Below, one piece after another: positions 33,962 through 42,347 of a stretch of 64,000 nt of DNA. Under the pieces are notes generated by a model. That model did no database searches and had not been told where the DNA came from. It was given only the letters and a program-made list of their open reading frames with translations. The stretch spans positions 20,262-84,261 of the forward strand of contig DASPTQ010000099.1 of NCBI GenBank assembly GCA_035623335.1, written 5' to 3'. Numbering within the stretch: position 1 is the first letter of the stretch; each line of letters begins with the position of its first letter. Made by a program: the position numbers and the translations under genes. This DNA comes from JAFAGX01 sp035623335. Its GTDB lineage: Bacteria > Acidobacteriota > Terriglobia > Terriglobales > Acidobacteriaceae.

Positions 33962-35188
33962 CTAGTGCTCCTCTTTTTTAACGCCGCTTGCTACTGCTAT
34001 TTCTTCCCGGCGCGCTGGCGGGTTTTGCAACGGACCCGGTTGGTAGCCACTCATCGCTCGGTCAATCGACTTCCTGAGGGCGTCGGCCAAATGTTTCACA
34101 TAGGGTTCGACGAGCATACCGGCGGGATACACAGGCAGGGTCACGATTTGCTGTCCCGCTTGTGCCAGACGCTCCCACCTAGCGCCTGGATTATCGAACA
34201 TTCGATACTGCTTTAAGGGGCGAAAGTCAGTCACGACACCCGCGTAAGGCTTGGGGACATACTGCGAGCATGCGCGGTCGTTATTCTCCCAGATTTCTCC
34301 CAAAATTCTGGACTCCGACCTTCCCGTTTCCGAATTGTTGAACAACCTCGCCAGCACCATTCCTCGCCAGATGGGAATCCGGCTGCGCAGGATCCGCAGC
34401 TTTTCCATAAAGAACTTGGACTGACCGTCCCAGTCCAGCCGCAAAAAGTTCATCGCGTGGAAAACCAACTTCTGACAGTTGTAGTAGCTCTTGTCCAGAG
34501 TCGTTGGTGGCGGGAAGACCGACCAATTCATGCTGTCGAAAAGCGCCAGCAAGGCGACCTGTTCCCCGTCTCGACGTAACTGCTGAGCCACTTCGTACGC
34601 GATTGTTCCTCCTCCACAATAGCCACCGAGGAAATACGGACCGAGAGGCTGTGCCTTCCGAATCTCTTGCACATAAAGAGCGGCCATGTCCTCGACCTTC
34701 TTGAGCGGCGCACAACTGCCGTCCAAGCCTGGGGATTGCAGACCATAAAATGGCTGATCCGAACCGAGATGGAGCGCCAGCTCGCGGTAGATCAAGACAT
34801 TTCCGCCGGCTCCATGAATGCAAAAGAAGGGCGGCCGTGAACCGCCTGCCTGAATCGTCACCAGGGGAGACCAGCCAGAACTCGGGCTCTCACGACGAAG
34901 GACCTGGGCCAGTTCCTTGATCGTGGGTGCGTCAAAAAGCGTAGCTACCGGCAATTTGACCTTGAAGACCTGTTCGATCTGAGCGAAGAGCTGCACTGCC
35001 AGAATGGAATCTCCGCCCAGATCGAAATAATTCTGATCGAGACCAACAGACTCAACGCCAAGGAGCTGTTGCCAAATGCGACGCAGCTGCAGTGTGGTGT
35101 CATCGAGAGTCAATGAGACTCGCGTTGTCACCGAGTTAGTAACCGGGTCCGCGGACATCTTGTCCTCGGAATGAAGCTCTGTTTTCAT
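33962..35188 (-). CDS. peptidyl-carrier-protein/thioesterase didomain protein with Cys nucleophile
   Basis: Residues 30-100 form a carrier domain with DQNYFDLGGDSILAVQLF (phosphopantetheine Ser61). Residues 108-375 form an alpha/beta-hydrolase thioesterase. The nucleophile elbow reads GGYCGGG, placing Cys191 where Ser is usual, and Asp218 lies in LFDSMNW. At the catalytic-His position the sequence is VYPAGMLVEPYV (from residue 353), with no His where GDHF-type motifs normally have one. Cys-type thioesterases exist and can form strained rings, but a lost His may instead mean hydrolysis-defective transfer. ATG at 35188 follows a G-rich site. The stop touches the start of asnB. Confidence 0.88.
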   Translation of the reverse strand: MKTELHSEDKMSADPVTNSVTTRVSLTLDDTTLQLRRIWQQLLGVESVGLDQNYFDLGGDSILAVQLFAQIEQVFKVKLPVATLFDAPTIKELAQVLRRESPSSGWSPLVTIQAGGSRPPFFCIHGAGGNVLIYRELALHLGSDQPFYGLQSPGLDGSCAPLKKVEDMAALYVQEIRKAQPLGPYFLGGYCGGGTIAYEVAQQLRRDGEQVALLALFDSMNWSVFPPPTTLDKSYYNCQKLVFHAMNFLRLDWDGQSKFFMEKLRILRSRIPIWRGMVLARLFNNSETGRSESRILGEIWENNDRACSQYVPKPYAGVVTDFRPLKQYRMFDNPGARWERLAQAGQQIVTLPVYPAGMLVEPYVKHLADALRKSIDRAMSGYQPGPLQNPPARREEIAVASGVKKEEH

Positions 35189-35439
35189 TTCTTTGAATCC
35201 CCCCTGGTATGATCGCAAGCTAGATCGATTTGCCTACGTACATCCGATCGAGCAATTCCGAAGGTCGCGAAAAGGCTGGTCAGATGGGAGTTCCTGAAGA
35301 TCGCTGGTACCGCTGGTCTCCTGTTACCTAACCATGCTTCCCGCAGCCCCATGGGGGAACTTTACTTCGATTGAGTGGGCAATCTCATGCATAAGCAGGT
35401 TTACGCACGATGTCTCCATCGGTCTCAATCGCGGTGAGG

Positions 35440-36549
35440 CTAAGAACCGAAATTTCCTTGTTGCGCCGCAAACTTCAATGCCAAGCGGGCGAAATATTGG
35501 TACAGTACCGCCCCCACTGCAGTGCCCAGCGTATTGGTCATGACATCGGTCAAACCCGAGTCTCGCGTGGGGAGAAAGGCTTGTAAGAATTCGATGGTTA
35601 GACTCACCACGAACCCCAGAATGACGGTCACCAATATCGGTCGTGATGTTATCCTTACCGCGCTCAAATAAGCACAAAAAGAAAGGCCAAACGGGATAAA
35701 GCCACCGATGTTGATCGCGACATTTTTCCAATAATTTCGTCCGAGGTAAAACTCATTCCACGGCCAGGCGAGGAACTTTTCGTGAACAACGAAGAACTTC
35801 TCCGGTATCAAAAGGTCAGTGGCTGCATCGACCTGGTTATGGGTGATTGTTCCCCTGCTTTCATTGAAAGGGTAGAAAGCAACGGCATGGGCACTCTCCC
35901 TTAACCCCGAGGCCTTATGCGTCGTCCAGCTCTCGTAATGCTCTAAGACTTCCTGAGGTGACAGTTCCTGGTTGTAAACCGCCAGCGCAAGTAACCGACC
36001 CGACCATTCATGTGTTCCCGACGGAGTATTTCCGACCAGTAGCTTGCCGCTCACGTCTTCTTCCTGCACGTGGTAGGTCGTGAATCTCTCAAACTCCCGG
36101 CCATCGACATAGGCCGTTGTACCTCGTGCGCCGGATGTGAGGGAAACGAACACCGGAGTTTGTGAGAGGAAGATCCGCGGAAGGTAGATAGGAGAATGTC
36201 CATTATCCTGACGACCAACCTCCACCCGCAGGTCGCTCAATGACTGGCGCAAAGCAAGGGAAACACTGAAGTCGCTCGGGTGGTAGAAGGCAAGGATAGT
36301 TCCAGAGCCGGCAACCACCGCAGGGTGCAACCACAGTTCGATAGTGCAGGAGGAATCAATGTTGGACTTTCTCGATTCGAATTCCCCGGCACTGACGAGG
36401 CTGCCGTGGGGCCCGACTGTCAAACCATTGCTTTCCGGCAACCAGGCGACATCGTTTCTGGGGCCGTGAAAGGGCCACAGTCCGGCGATTAAGATTCCGC
36501 ATAGAACCAATCCGCATACACTGCCTAACATCCTTGGGCTGTGATCCAT
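35440..36549 (-). CDS. LamG-domain/VanZ-domain fusion membrane protein
   Basis: A 369-residue protein. After an N-terminal membrane helix (VCGLVLCGILIAGLWPF), residues 40-215 form a concanavalin-A/LamG-like beta-sandwich: CTIELWLHPAVVAGSGTILAF, TTAYVDGREFERF, SGRLLALAVYNQELSPQEVLEHY. Residues 265-360 form a VanZ-like helical domain with NIGGFIPFGLSFCAYL and IEFLQAFLPTRDSGLTDVMTNTLGTA-type residues. The LamG part would sit in the periplasm. VanZ-like proteins occur in EPS and exosortase loci with unknown role. The fusion suggests glycan sensing or binding at the membrane. It lies 48 bases downstream of no gene and 221 bases after the carrier-thioesterase on the same strand. Confidence 0.83.
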   Translation of the reverse strand: MDHSPRMLGSVCGLVLCGILIAGLWPFHGPRNDVAWLPESNGLTVGPHGSLVSAGEFESRKSNIDSSCTIELWLHPAVVAGSGTILAFYHPSDFSVSLALRQSLSDLRVEVGRQDNGHSPIYLPRIFLSQTPVFVSLTSGARGTTAYVDGREFERFTTYHVQEEDVSGKLLVGNTPSGTHEWSGRLLALAVYNQELSPQEVLEHYESWTTHKASGLRESAHAVAFYPFNESRGTITHNQVDAATDLLIPEKFFVVHEKFLAWPWNEFYLGRNYWKNVAINIGGFIPFGLSFCAYLSAVRITSRPILVTVILGFVVSLTIEFLQAFLPTRDSGLTDVMTNTLGTAVGAVLYQYFARLALKFAAQQGNFGS

Positions 36550-36597
36550 GACCGTCTCAGACGGCTGAGGACTTGCTGGCCGCGGCAGAGCCTGATG

Positions 36598-37902
36598 TCA
36601 AGAGGTCAGCTGGTCGGCAGCCGGAGCTTTGGCAAGCGAACCAGAGGTCACGCTCTCCGCCGAGGCGGGCGCCGATCCCGCGGCAGCCGGGGCTTGTCCG
36701 CTCAGCCGAGAATATCCTTCGAGCAATGCCTTTCGCGACCGGTCCAGCCCGACGAGGTGAATGGACCGTTCAATCCCAATTTGCGCCATTCTCTGCCGCC
36801 GCGCTGGGTCATGGAGCAGTTCACTCAGGGCAGCCGCAAACAGCCTAGGGTCGTCCCCCTCGACGTAAACTGCCGCATCTCCCGCAGAACGGCGTGATTC
36901 CAACAAGTCGAAGGAAACGATCGGGTTTCCGCAGGCCATATATTCCATGATCTTGGTCATGGTCGATAGGTCGTTCATTCGGTCGGGTGGATCGGGAGCC
37001 AAGCACACATCTGAAACCGACAAATAGTCCAATAGAAGATCATCCGAGATTCGCCCCACAAACTGCATAACGTCGTCGACCTTTAATTCTCGGCTGAGCT
37101 CCCGCAGTTCATTCCAGGTTTCGCCCTTGCCGATCATCACAAAAAGCACATCGCGGCGATGAAGGTTGTGGACCAGATGCTCCGCGGCTCGGACGATTCT
37201 GTCGACACCGTCCTGCCTCCCCATCACACCGAGGTACACCGCTAAATAAGCGAAACCTGCCTTCAGTTCTGGACGAGGGCTTCGGCGATGGAAATCCTTA
37301 ATGTCAACCCCGTTGCGCACGATCGCGAGCCGGGTATCCGGAAGTTTCCCCCGTTCCCGGGCGATATCGCGGTACGACTGATTGGGGCAGATGACCAAAT
37401 CGGCTGCTCGGTAGGATTGCTTTTCAAGCCAGAGCAGCGTCCGATAGACCCGGCCCTTCCGTTGAAACTTCGAATCGTAGAGCTCGGGGCACAGATCGTG
37501 CTCATCATAAACATACTTCTTGCCTACCAGCTTGTACGGCCACGCAAGTAGAAAGAAAATATCAGGCGGATTTGCCGAATGGAGAATATCGATGCCGTCG
37601 CGAATCCATACCACCAACGACAATACGGCGGTGCAAAAAAGCGACCATGAATACTCGAGAAGATATCCGAGTTTCCCGCTGGCATCCCACGGCTTTGGGT
37701 ATCGATATATCTTCACGCCTCCCATCACTTCGAAAGAGGACTTTTCATCCGGATTTTCTCCCTTGGGGCAAATGACGCTGACCTCGTACCCAGCTCCTCG
37801 AAGAGCTTTCGCTGCATGCCACATCCTTCGATCCGCAGGAAATGAAACGTTCTCTATCAGCATCAGTACTTTGCTGGAGTTCGACCGTGCACGTCTTTCC
37901 AT
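36598..37902 (-). CDS. glycosyltransferase family 4
   Basis: A 434-residue GT-B enzyme, paralogous to 29385. Shared motifs are VLMLIENVSFPADRRMWHAA, ILHSANPPDIFFLLAWPYKL, YVYDEHDLCPELYDSKF, YLGVMGRQDGVDRIVRAAEHL, DVCLAPDPPDRMNDLSTMTK and IMEYMACGNPIVSFDLLESR. An Ala/Pro-rich tail of about 35 residues follows the catalytic domain. GAGGA lies about 9 bases before ATG at 37902. It belongs to the minus-strand EPS set between the AlgD-like gene and the LamG-VanZ gene. The similar NDxSTxxKIMEYM donor sites suggest the two paralogues use related donors. Confidence 0.9.
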   Translation of the reverse strand: MERRARSNSSKVLMLIENVSFPADRRMWHAAKALRGAGYEVSVICPKGENPDEKSSFEVMGGVKIYRYPKPWDASGKLGYLLEYSWSLFCTAVLSLVVWIRDGIDILHSANPPDIFFLLAWPYKLVGKKYVYDEHDLCPELYDSKFQRKGRVYRTLLWLEKQSYRAADLVICPNQSYRDIARERGKLPDTRLAIVRNGVDIKDFHRRSPRPELKAGFAYLAVYLGVMGRQDGVDRIVRAAEHLVHNLHRRDVLFVMIGKGETWNELRELSRELKVDDVMQFVGRISDDLLLDYLSVSDVCLAPDPPDRMNDLSTMTKIMEYMACGNPIVSFDLLESRRSAGDAAVYVEGDDPRLFAAALSELLHDPARRQRMAQIGIERSIHLVGLDRSRKALLEGYSRLSGQAPAAAGSAPASAESVTSGSLAKAPAADQLTS

Positions 37903-38071
37903 TCGATTATTCCTCGTACTCCGTTGAGCTTGTCCGTTGATAACGCTTGTCGTATCGGAGATCGTGAGTGAACTGAGATCTGGCCAAGCGACCTCGGGTG
38001 GTTTTGCGAGACCGCGCCTGACCGTGACCTAGGCAGGTAACACCGGGAAGCCGAGATCGAGAACTGGCTCT

Positions 38072-39424
38072 TTAGGCAATGGTGGCGCTCATCGCCTCCC
38101 GCGGTGGCAAGTCCATCGCTCGATATTCTCCGCCGACCGCTTGGGGCGAGAGAGTCCGCACCAAATCAATGCAGAGCTGGTCGGACCTCATCGCTCGGAA
38201 GCACTTCAGATCTTCCTCTCTCTTTAGCGTCTGCATCACCACGACCACCTCGGCATGGAGCATCAGCTCATCCAAGCGGCTGACCAACAGTTTCCAGATG
38301 TGAGGGATCGACTTCTCGATAAAGCTCAGGTTTGTGCCGTGTAATTTTCCTGGTGCAATAGTTGGCTCATAAACCCGCACATCGAAGCCCTTGCCGATGA
38401 GCCGTTCCGCCAACTCAACCGCCGGACTCTCGCGCAAATCATCGGTGCCCTCTTTAAACGACAGGCCAACGAGCCCGACCCTGCGCCTAGAGGTCTCCGC
38501 CACCATCCGAATGCAACTCTTCAGGTGAGCCTCATTACTGGGGAGGATCGATTCCAGTAGCGGCAACTCAAGACCACGCTTGCCCACTTCGGAGAGAATC
38601 GCCTTGATGTCTTTTGGCAAACAGGAGCCTCCAAAGGCGAAGCCCGGTTTCAAGTACCTTGGAGATATGTTGAGCTTTGAATCGCGACAGAAGATTTCCA
38701 TCATTTCCGCCCCGTCAATGCCCAGTTCGCGGCAGAAGGTGCCCACCTCATTGCCAAACACGACCTTGAGCGCATGGAAGGCATTGCTGAAGTACTTCAC
38801 CATCGCCGCTGTCTTGGGATCTGTCCGGACGATGGGGGCCGGCAGGTTCTGGTACAGAGAGGCCACAAGGTCGCCGGCGCGCGCAGCGGTTGAGCCAACG
38901 ATGGTCCAGGGTGCATCTTGGAAGTCCTTCAATGCCACCCCTTCGCGAAGAAACTCTGGGTTATACACAAAGCCGATATCCTTGCCCACAGACTTTTTTG
39001 AGTTCTGCTCGAGCAGAGGAATCAGCACCTCCTCGAACGCGGTGGGTAACACCGTGCTCCGCAAGGCCACAACGTAGTAGCGGTCTAATTCCCGCAGAGC
39101 TTTCGCTATGCTTGTCATGACGTGCTTGAGATATTCCAAGCGAGTCGATCCATCCGAGTTGGTGGGTGTGCCTACGCAGATCAGTGCCATGTCGCTGTTA
39201 CTCACTGCATCTGAGTGATCCACGGTAGCGCGCAATCGTCCGGAGGTGACCATATCCCGGACCAATTCCTCAAGGCCGGGCTCAAAGAACGGAGAGCGCC
39301 CTTCGTTGATTGCCTTTACCTTGAAAGGATCGACATCCACGCCAATGACCTGGTGTCCTTCGCGCGCAAGGCAAGCCGCCGTGACGCAACCTACATATCC
39401 CACTCCAAATACACTAACCCTCAT
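38072..39424 (-). CDS. nucleotide-sugar dehydrogenase, AlgD (GDP-mannose dehydrogenase)-like
   Basis: It oxidises the C6 alcohol of a nucleotide sugar to the uronic acid with two NAD+. NAD site VFGVGYVGCVTAACLAREGH, then ALICVGTPTN, VYNPEFLREGVALKDF and catalytic Cys268 in GFAFGGSCLPKD; VGLVGLSFKEGTDDLRESP starts the C-terminal domain. The FAFGGSCLPKD form and the Cys at 268 match GDP-mannose 6-dehydrogenase AlgD better than UDP-glucose dehydrogenases. It would then supply GDP-mannuronate, but UDP-GlcNAc or UDP-glucose cannot be excluded. AAGGA lies 5 bases before ATG at 39424. Confidence 0.9.
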   Translation of the reverse strand: MRVSVFGVGYVGCVTAACLAREGHQVIGVDVDPFKVKAINEGRSPFFEPGLEELVRDMVTSGRLRATVDHSDAVSNSDMALICVGTPTNSDGSTRLEYLKHVMTSIAKALRELDRYYVVALRSTVLPTAFEEVLIPLLEQNSKKSVGKDIGFVYNPEFLREGVALKDFQDAPWTIVGSTAARAGDLVASLYQNLPAPIVRTDPKTAAMVKYFSNAFHALKVVFGNEVGTFCRELGIDGAEMMEIFCRDSKLNISPRYLKPGFAFGGSCLPKDIKAILSEVGKRGLELPLLESILPSNEAHLKSCIRMVAETSRRRVGLVGLSFKEGTDDLRESPAVELAERLIGKGFDVRVYEPTIAPGKLHGTNLSFIEKSIPHIWKLLVSRLDELMLHAEVVVVMQTLKREEDLKCFRAMRSDQLCIDLVRTLSPQAVGGEYRAMDLPPREAMSATIA

Positions 39425-39559
39425 AAAGTTCCTTTTTGTTCGTTAAGTCAGACGACGGTGGTCTTTCTATTAATCACAGTACCTACAGCGGCGAAATACT
39501 CTCGCGCCAGAGGCAAAGACAAACTCCTGGGTCCCTGACCCCAAGGCCTTCACTGCCAA

Positions 39560-40477
39560 TCATCCGAGAGCTCGGAGTCGATGAACAAGGGGAGTTGCAA
39601 AAACTCGGCGCTTCAGGGCAGAGGCCCATGGTCTCCACAGATAGCCACCCAGGAGCTTAAGCCGAAATTCCAGGCTCCAGTCCGTTGGCTCGGCCTTTAC
39701 CCGCCCCACGACGAATTCTTCCGAAGGTTGGAAAGCGTTCTTGTGCTGGGTGGTAAAGATCCGCTTATAGCCAGCTTCCCGACACCAGCGGACGAGCGCA
39801 TCGTTGAAATCTCCGTACGGAAAGCTGAAGGTCTCGATTTTGCCTCCCCAAAGACTCTCCAGCTTTTCCCGAGACTCGAGGATCTCACGTTTTGCCTGTG
39901 CTTCATCGAGCTCGGAGAGTCGGGGGTGATTCACCGTGTGCGCCCCCAAGCCGATCCATTCGCCGGGAAGTTGTTGAAGCTGCTCCGCCGTGGCAATCGG
40001 TCGGTGTCGCTCGGGGGCCGTCTCGGGCCACCAGGCTGCAGGTTCTCCGAGAACACCGGTGGTCACGAAGAACACCGCAGGCACATTTCTCTTCACCAGT
40101 TCGGGAACGGCATTCTCGATGGCATCCTCAAACCCATCGTCGAAGGTGATGGCAGCATACCGCGTACCCGGTACCAGAGTGGGCATCTTATTGACACTCA
40201 CCGGTCGCGCCATCCGAGCCAGCATCTCCACTTGCTTGGCAAAGGCCTTTCGATCTTCGGAAGGAATGGAGTGATAATAGAGAACAATGCAGGTCGGCGG
40301 TGCGATCCGTCCCAGCAACCGCAAAAACATATCCCTGAGCGACAGATATCCCCAGAAACCCGCGCTCACGACCAGCATGAAAGCTCTGCGCAGAACGCCG
40401 TTTCCGGGAGCTCGCCGCTGCCCCTCCGGAATCGCAACATATACGCCACCGGTATTGGACAATTCTTTAGTCTGCAC
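39560..40477 (-). CDS. polysaccharide deacetylase (NodB homology domain)
   Basis: A membrane-anchored carbohydrate esterase family 4 protein of about 305 residues. An N-terminal helix (FMLVVSAGFWGYLSLRDMFL) is followed by CIVLYYHSIP, the catalytic/metal motif ITFDDGFEDAIENAVPEL, GLGAHTVNHPRLSEL with the two His ligands, and FSFPYGDFNDALVRWCREAGY. It removes N-acetyl groups from hexosamines in the exported glycan. The frame is open to 40603 inside the neighbouring gene; GTG at 40477, overlapping that gene's end by 11 bases, is a reasonable start, but a TTG slightly further in is possible. Confidence 0.85.
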   Translation of the reverse strand: MQTKELSNTGGVYVAIPEGQRRAPGNGVLRRAFMLVVSAGFWGYLSLRDMFLRLLGRIAPPTCIVLYYHSIPSEDRKAFAKQVEMLARMARPVSVNKMPTLVPGTRYAAITFDDGFEDAIENAVPELVKRNVPAVFFVTTGVLGEPAAWWPETAPERHRPIATAEQLQQLPGEWIGLGAHTVNHPRLSELDEAQAKREILESREKLESLWGGKIETFSFPYGDFNDALVRWCREAGYKRIFTTQHKNAFQPSEEFVVGRVKAEPTDWSLEFRLKLLGGYLWRPWASALKRRVFATPLVHRLRALG

Positions 40478-41348
40478 GAAAGAGACTAACCATCCTCTGT
40501 CTTTGCTCGCGTCTGAAATACACCACGACGTTGTCGGGTATGGCTCTCCCCTCTCGGTGCCAGTAAGAATCGAGAAAGCCGGCGAGCCTGGCCATGGAGC
40601 CAATGAAGTACGGTTTCATCACAGTCCGTCGAAGAAGCTTAAAGAACTCAAAAAGCGGGAGTGTGCCTAGAGAATAGTCCATCTTTCCCTGCCTGAACCA
40701 TCCACGAAGGACGCCACCCACGGAGCCAGTCCGACGGTGATGAAACACTTTCAGATCGGGGAATGAAGTTACCTGCCAGCGGTTCATCCGCGCCATGATC
40801 TCGGCGTGCGTGTCTGGGCCCCCGTACGGGAGGGGAAGATAAGCAGCCCCCATCGCTCGAAAACACTCTCGCCGAAATAACTGGCACCCATGCGCGACGG
40901 AAGTAACGCTGTTACCCGGTCGCTCAACAAAGCTGCCATCCCCGGATCGCTCATAGATGGCGCCTCCCCCAAGCCCCAGCTGAGGATTCTGCCTGAACCT
41001 CTCCAACAGCTGTGCAAAATACTCGGGTTCCAGAGTTATGTCGGCGTCGATATTTCCGACAAAATCGTAGTCTGTGGTTTCGAGCAGAGACAGGCCGCGG
41101 TTAATAGCATTGACTTGGGCCGCAAAGTTTCTAGCGTGATCTTCAGAGATTCGGTATAGCTGAATAAAGTCATGCTCGGCCGCATACCTTCTTACAATGT
41201 CATCGGTGCTGTCGGTTGAAGCATCACTGACAATGACCCACTTGGCGGGAAGAATCGTCTGCGACAGGATCGAGCCGATGGCCTGTTCGATCAGCCGCTC
41301 TTCATTATAAGCAGCAGTTACCAGGACATAGGAAGGCAGAGATCTCAT
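40467..41348 (-). CDS. glycosyltransferase family 2
   Basis: A 293-residue GT-A enzyme. YVLVTAAYNEERLIEQAIGSIL, WVIVSDASTDSTDDIVRRYA, FVGNIDADITLEPEYF (DxD) and YGGPDTHAEIMARMNRW are visible. A helix-rich, basic C terminus (FKLLRRTVMKPYFIGSMARLAGFL) likely sits against the membrane. It lies between the family 2 enzyme at 41370 (21-base gap) and the deacetylase (11-base overlap). It adds one sugar to the repeat unit; donor and linkage are unknown. Confidence 0.9.
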   Translation of the reverse strand: MRSLPSYVLVTAAYNEERLIEQAIGSILSQTILPAKWVIVSDASTDSTDDIVRRYAAEHDFIQLYRISEDHARNFAAQVNAINRGLSLLETTDYDFVGNIDADITLEPEYFAQLLERFRQNPQLGLGGGAIYERSGDGSFVERPGNSVTSVAHGCQLFRRECFRAMGAAYLPLPYGGPDTHAEIMARMNRWQVTSFPDLKVFHHRRTGSVGGVLRGWFRQGKMDYSLGTLPLFEFFKLLRRTVMKPYFIGSMARLAGFLDSYWHREGRAIPDNVVVYFRREQRQRMVSLFRAD

Positions 41349-41369
41349 GATATAAGTGTGTCGACTGAA

Positions 41370-42347
41370 TTACTTGCCGACGCGCTCTGACGATAGCAGG
41401 GGTTCGCTGGTGATCCATCGAAGGCAGGATAAGCTTCTACTCACCGCCAGCGCAGACTCCGGGCGTCGGTAACGACTGACGCAGTACATGAGGCTATGGA
41501 CGACGACCCGCAATGCATCATGAATGGCCGTTGCCAGAACAAAGCCTAGACCACCCAGCCAGCCATAGTGCTTCCGAAAATACTGTAAATTGGCTCGCAC
41601 CATCTCAACGTAGAAGCGCGTAGGGGCTTGCCCGGAGCTCGCTGCTCCGTAGTGCAAGGCCTCTGCCTCGGCAAAGAAGACGACCCGCCATCCCGCTTTC
41701 AGAAACCTGTAGCTCCAGTCTAAGTCTTCGCCGTACATGAAAAACCGTTCATCCAGTCCTCCGACTTGCTCGAGCGCCGCTCTCGGCACCATCCAAAACC
41801 AGCCGGTGAGCACCTCAACGTCTTCGGTTTTGTTATAGGGATAACCGGCCATGAGATAACCGCCGAACAGCCTTGAGTTGGGTACCAGCACGTGCAAGCC
41901 AAGGGCAAAACAAAGATAGTTCCAGACGGTCGGCAATCGGTTGACCGACTGGCCTACACCACCGGTGGGACTGAGCATCTTGGGGCCCAGTAGTCCGATG
42001 TCGGTGTGTGCCCTCATGTAATCGATCATTTTCTCCAAGCATCCCGGCGGAACCACGACGTCCGAATTGACCAGACAGAGAAAATCGCCCTTCACCACCG
42101 AGAGTCCGATGTTGTTCGCCTTGGCAAAGCCCAGGTTCGCTTCGTTCCGGATCAGCCTCACCTCGGGATAGTTCTCCTGAATCGCGTCTGGAGTTCCATC
42201 CGTCGAAGCATTGTCAACCACGATGACTTCCATGCGAAGAGCGCTGTTGAGTGCCCGCAATGAATCTAGACACTCCAAGGCGTACTTCTTCCCATTCCAG
42301 GTGACGATCACAATCGAGATGTCGGGTTTAGCAGTGGATTGGCTCAT
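41370..42347 (-). CDS. glycosyltransferase family 2, rhamnosyltransferase-like
   Basis: A 325-residue GT-A enzyme of the WcaA/RfbF-like subgroup. ISIVIVTWNGKKYALECLDSL, EVIVVDNASTDGTPDAI, NLGFAKANNIGLSVVKGDFLCLVN-type residues, then DVEVLTGWFWMVPRAALEQVG and DERFFMYGEDLDWSYRFLKAGW are the markers. This pattern is common in rhamnosyl and galactofuranosyl transferases, but the donor is not proven. Its ATG overlaps the polymerase stop by four bases (ATGA), so the pair is coupled. Confidence 0.91.
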   Translation of the reverse strand: MSQSTAKPDISIVIVTWNGKKYALECLDSLRALNSALRMEVIVVDNASTDGTPDAIQENYPEVRLIRNEANLGFAKANNIGLSVVKGDFLCLVNSDVVVPPGCLEKMIDYMRAHTDIGLLGPKMLSPTGGVGQSVNRLPTVWNYLCFALGLHVLVPNSRLFGGYLMAGYPYNKTEDVEVLTGWFWMVPRAALEQVGGLDERFFMYGEDLDWSYRFLKAGWRVVFFAEAEALHYGAASSGQAPTRFYVEMVRANLQYFRKHYGWLGGLGFVLATAIHDALRVVVHSLMYCVSRYRRPESALAVSRSLSCLRWITSEPLLSSERVGK

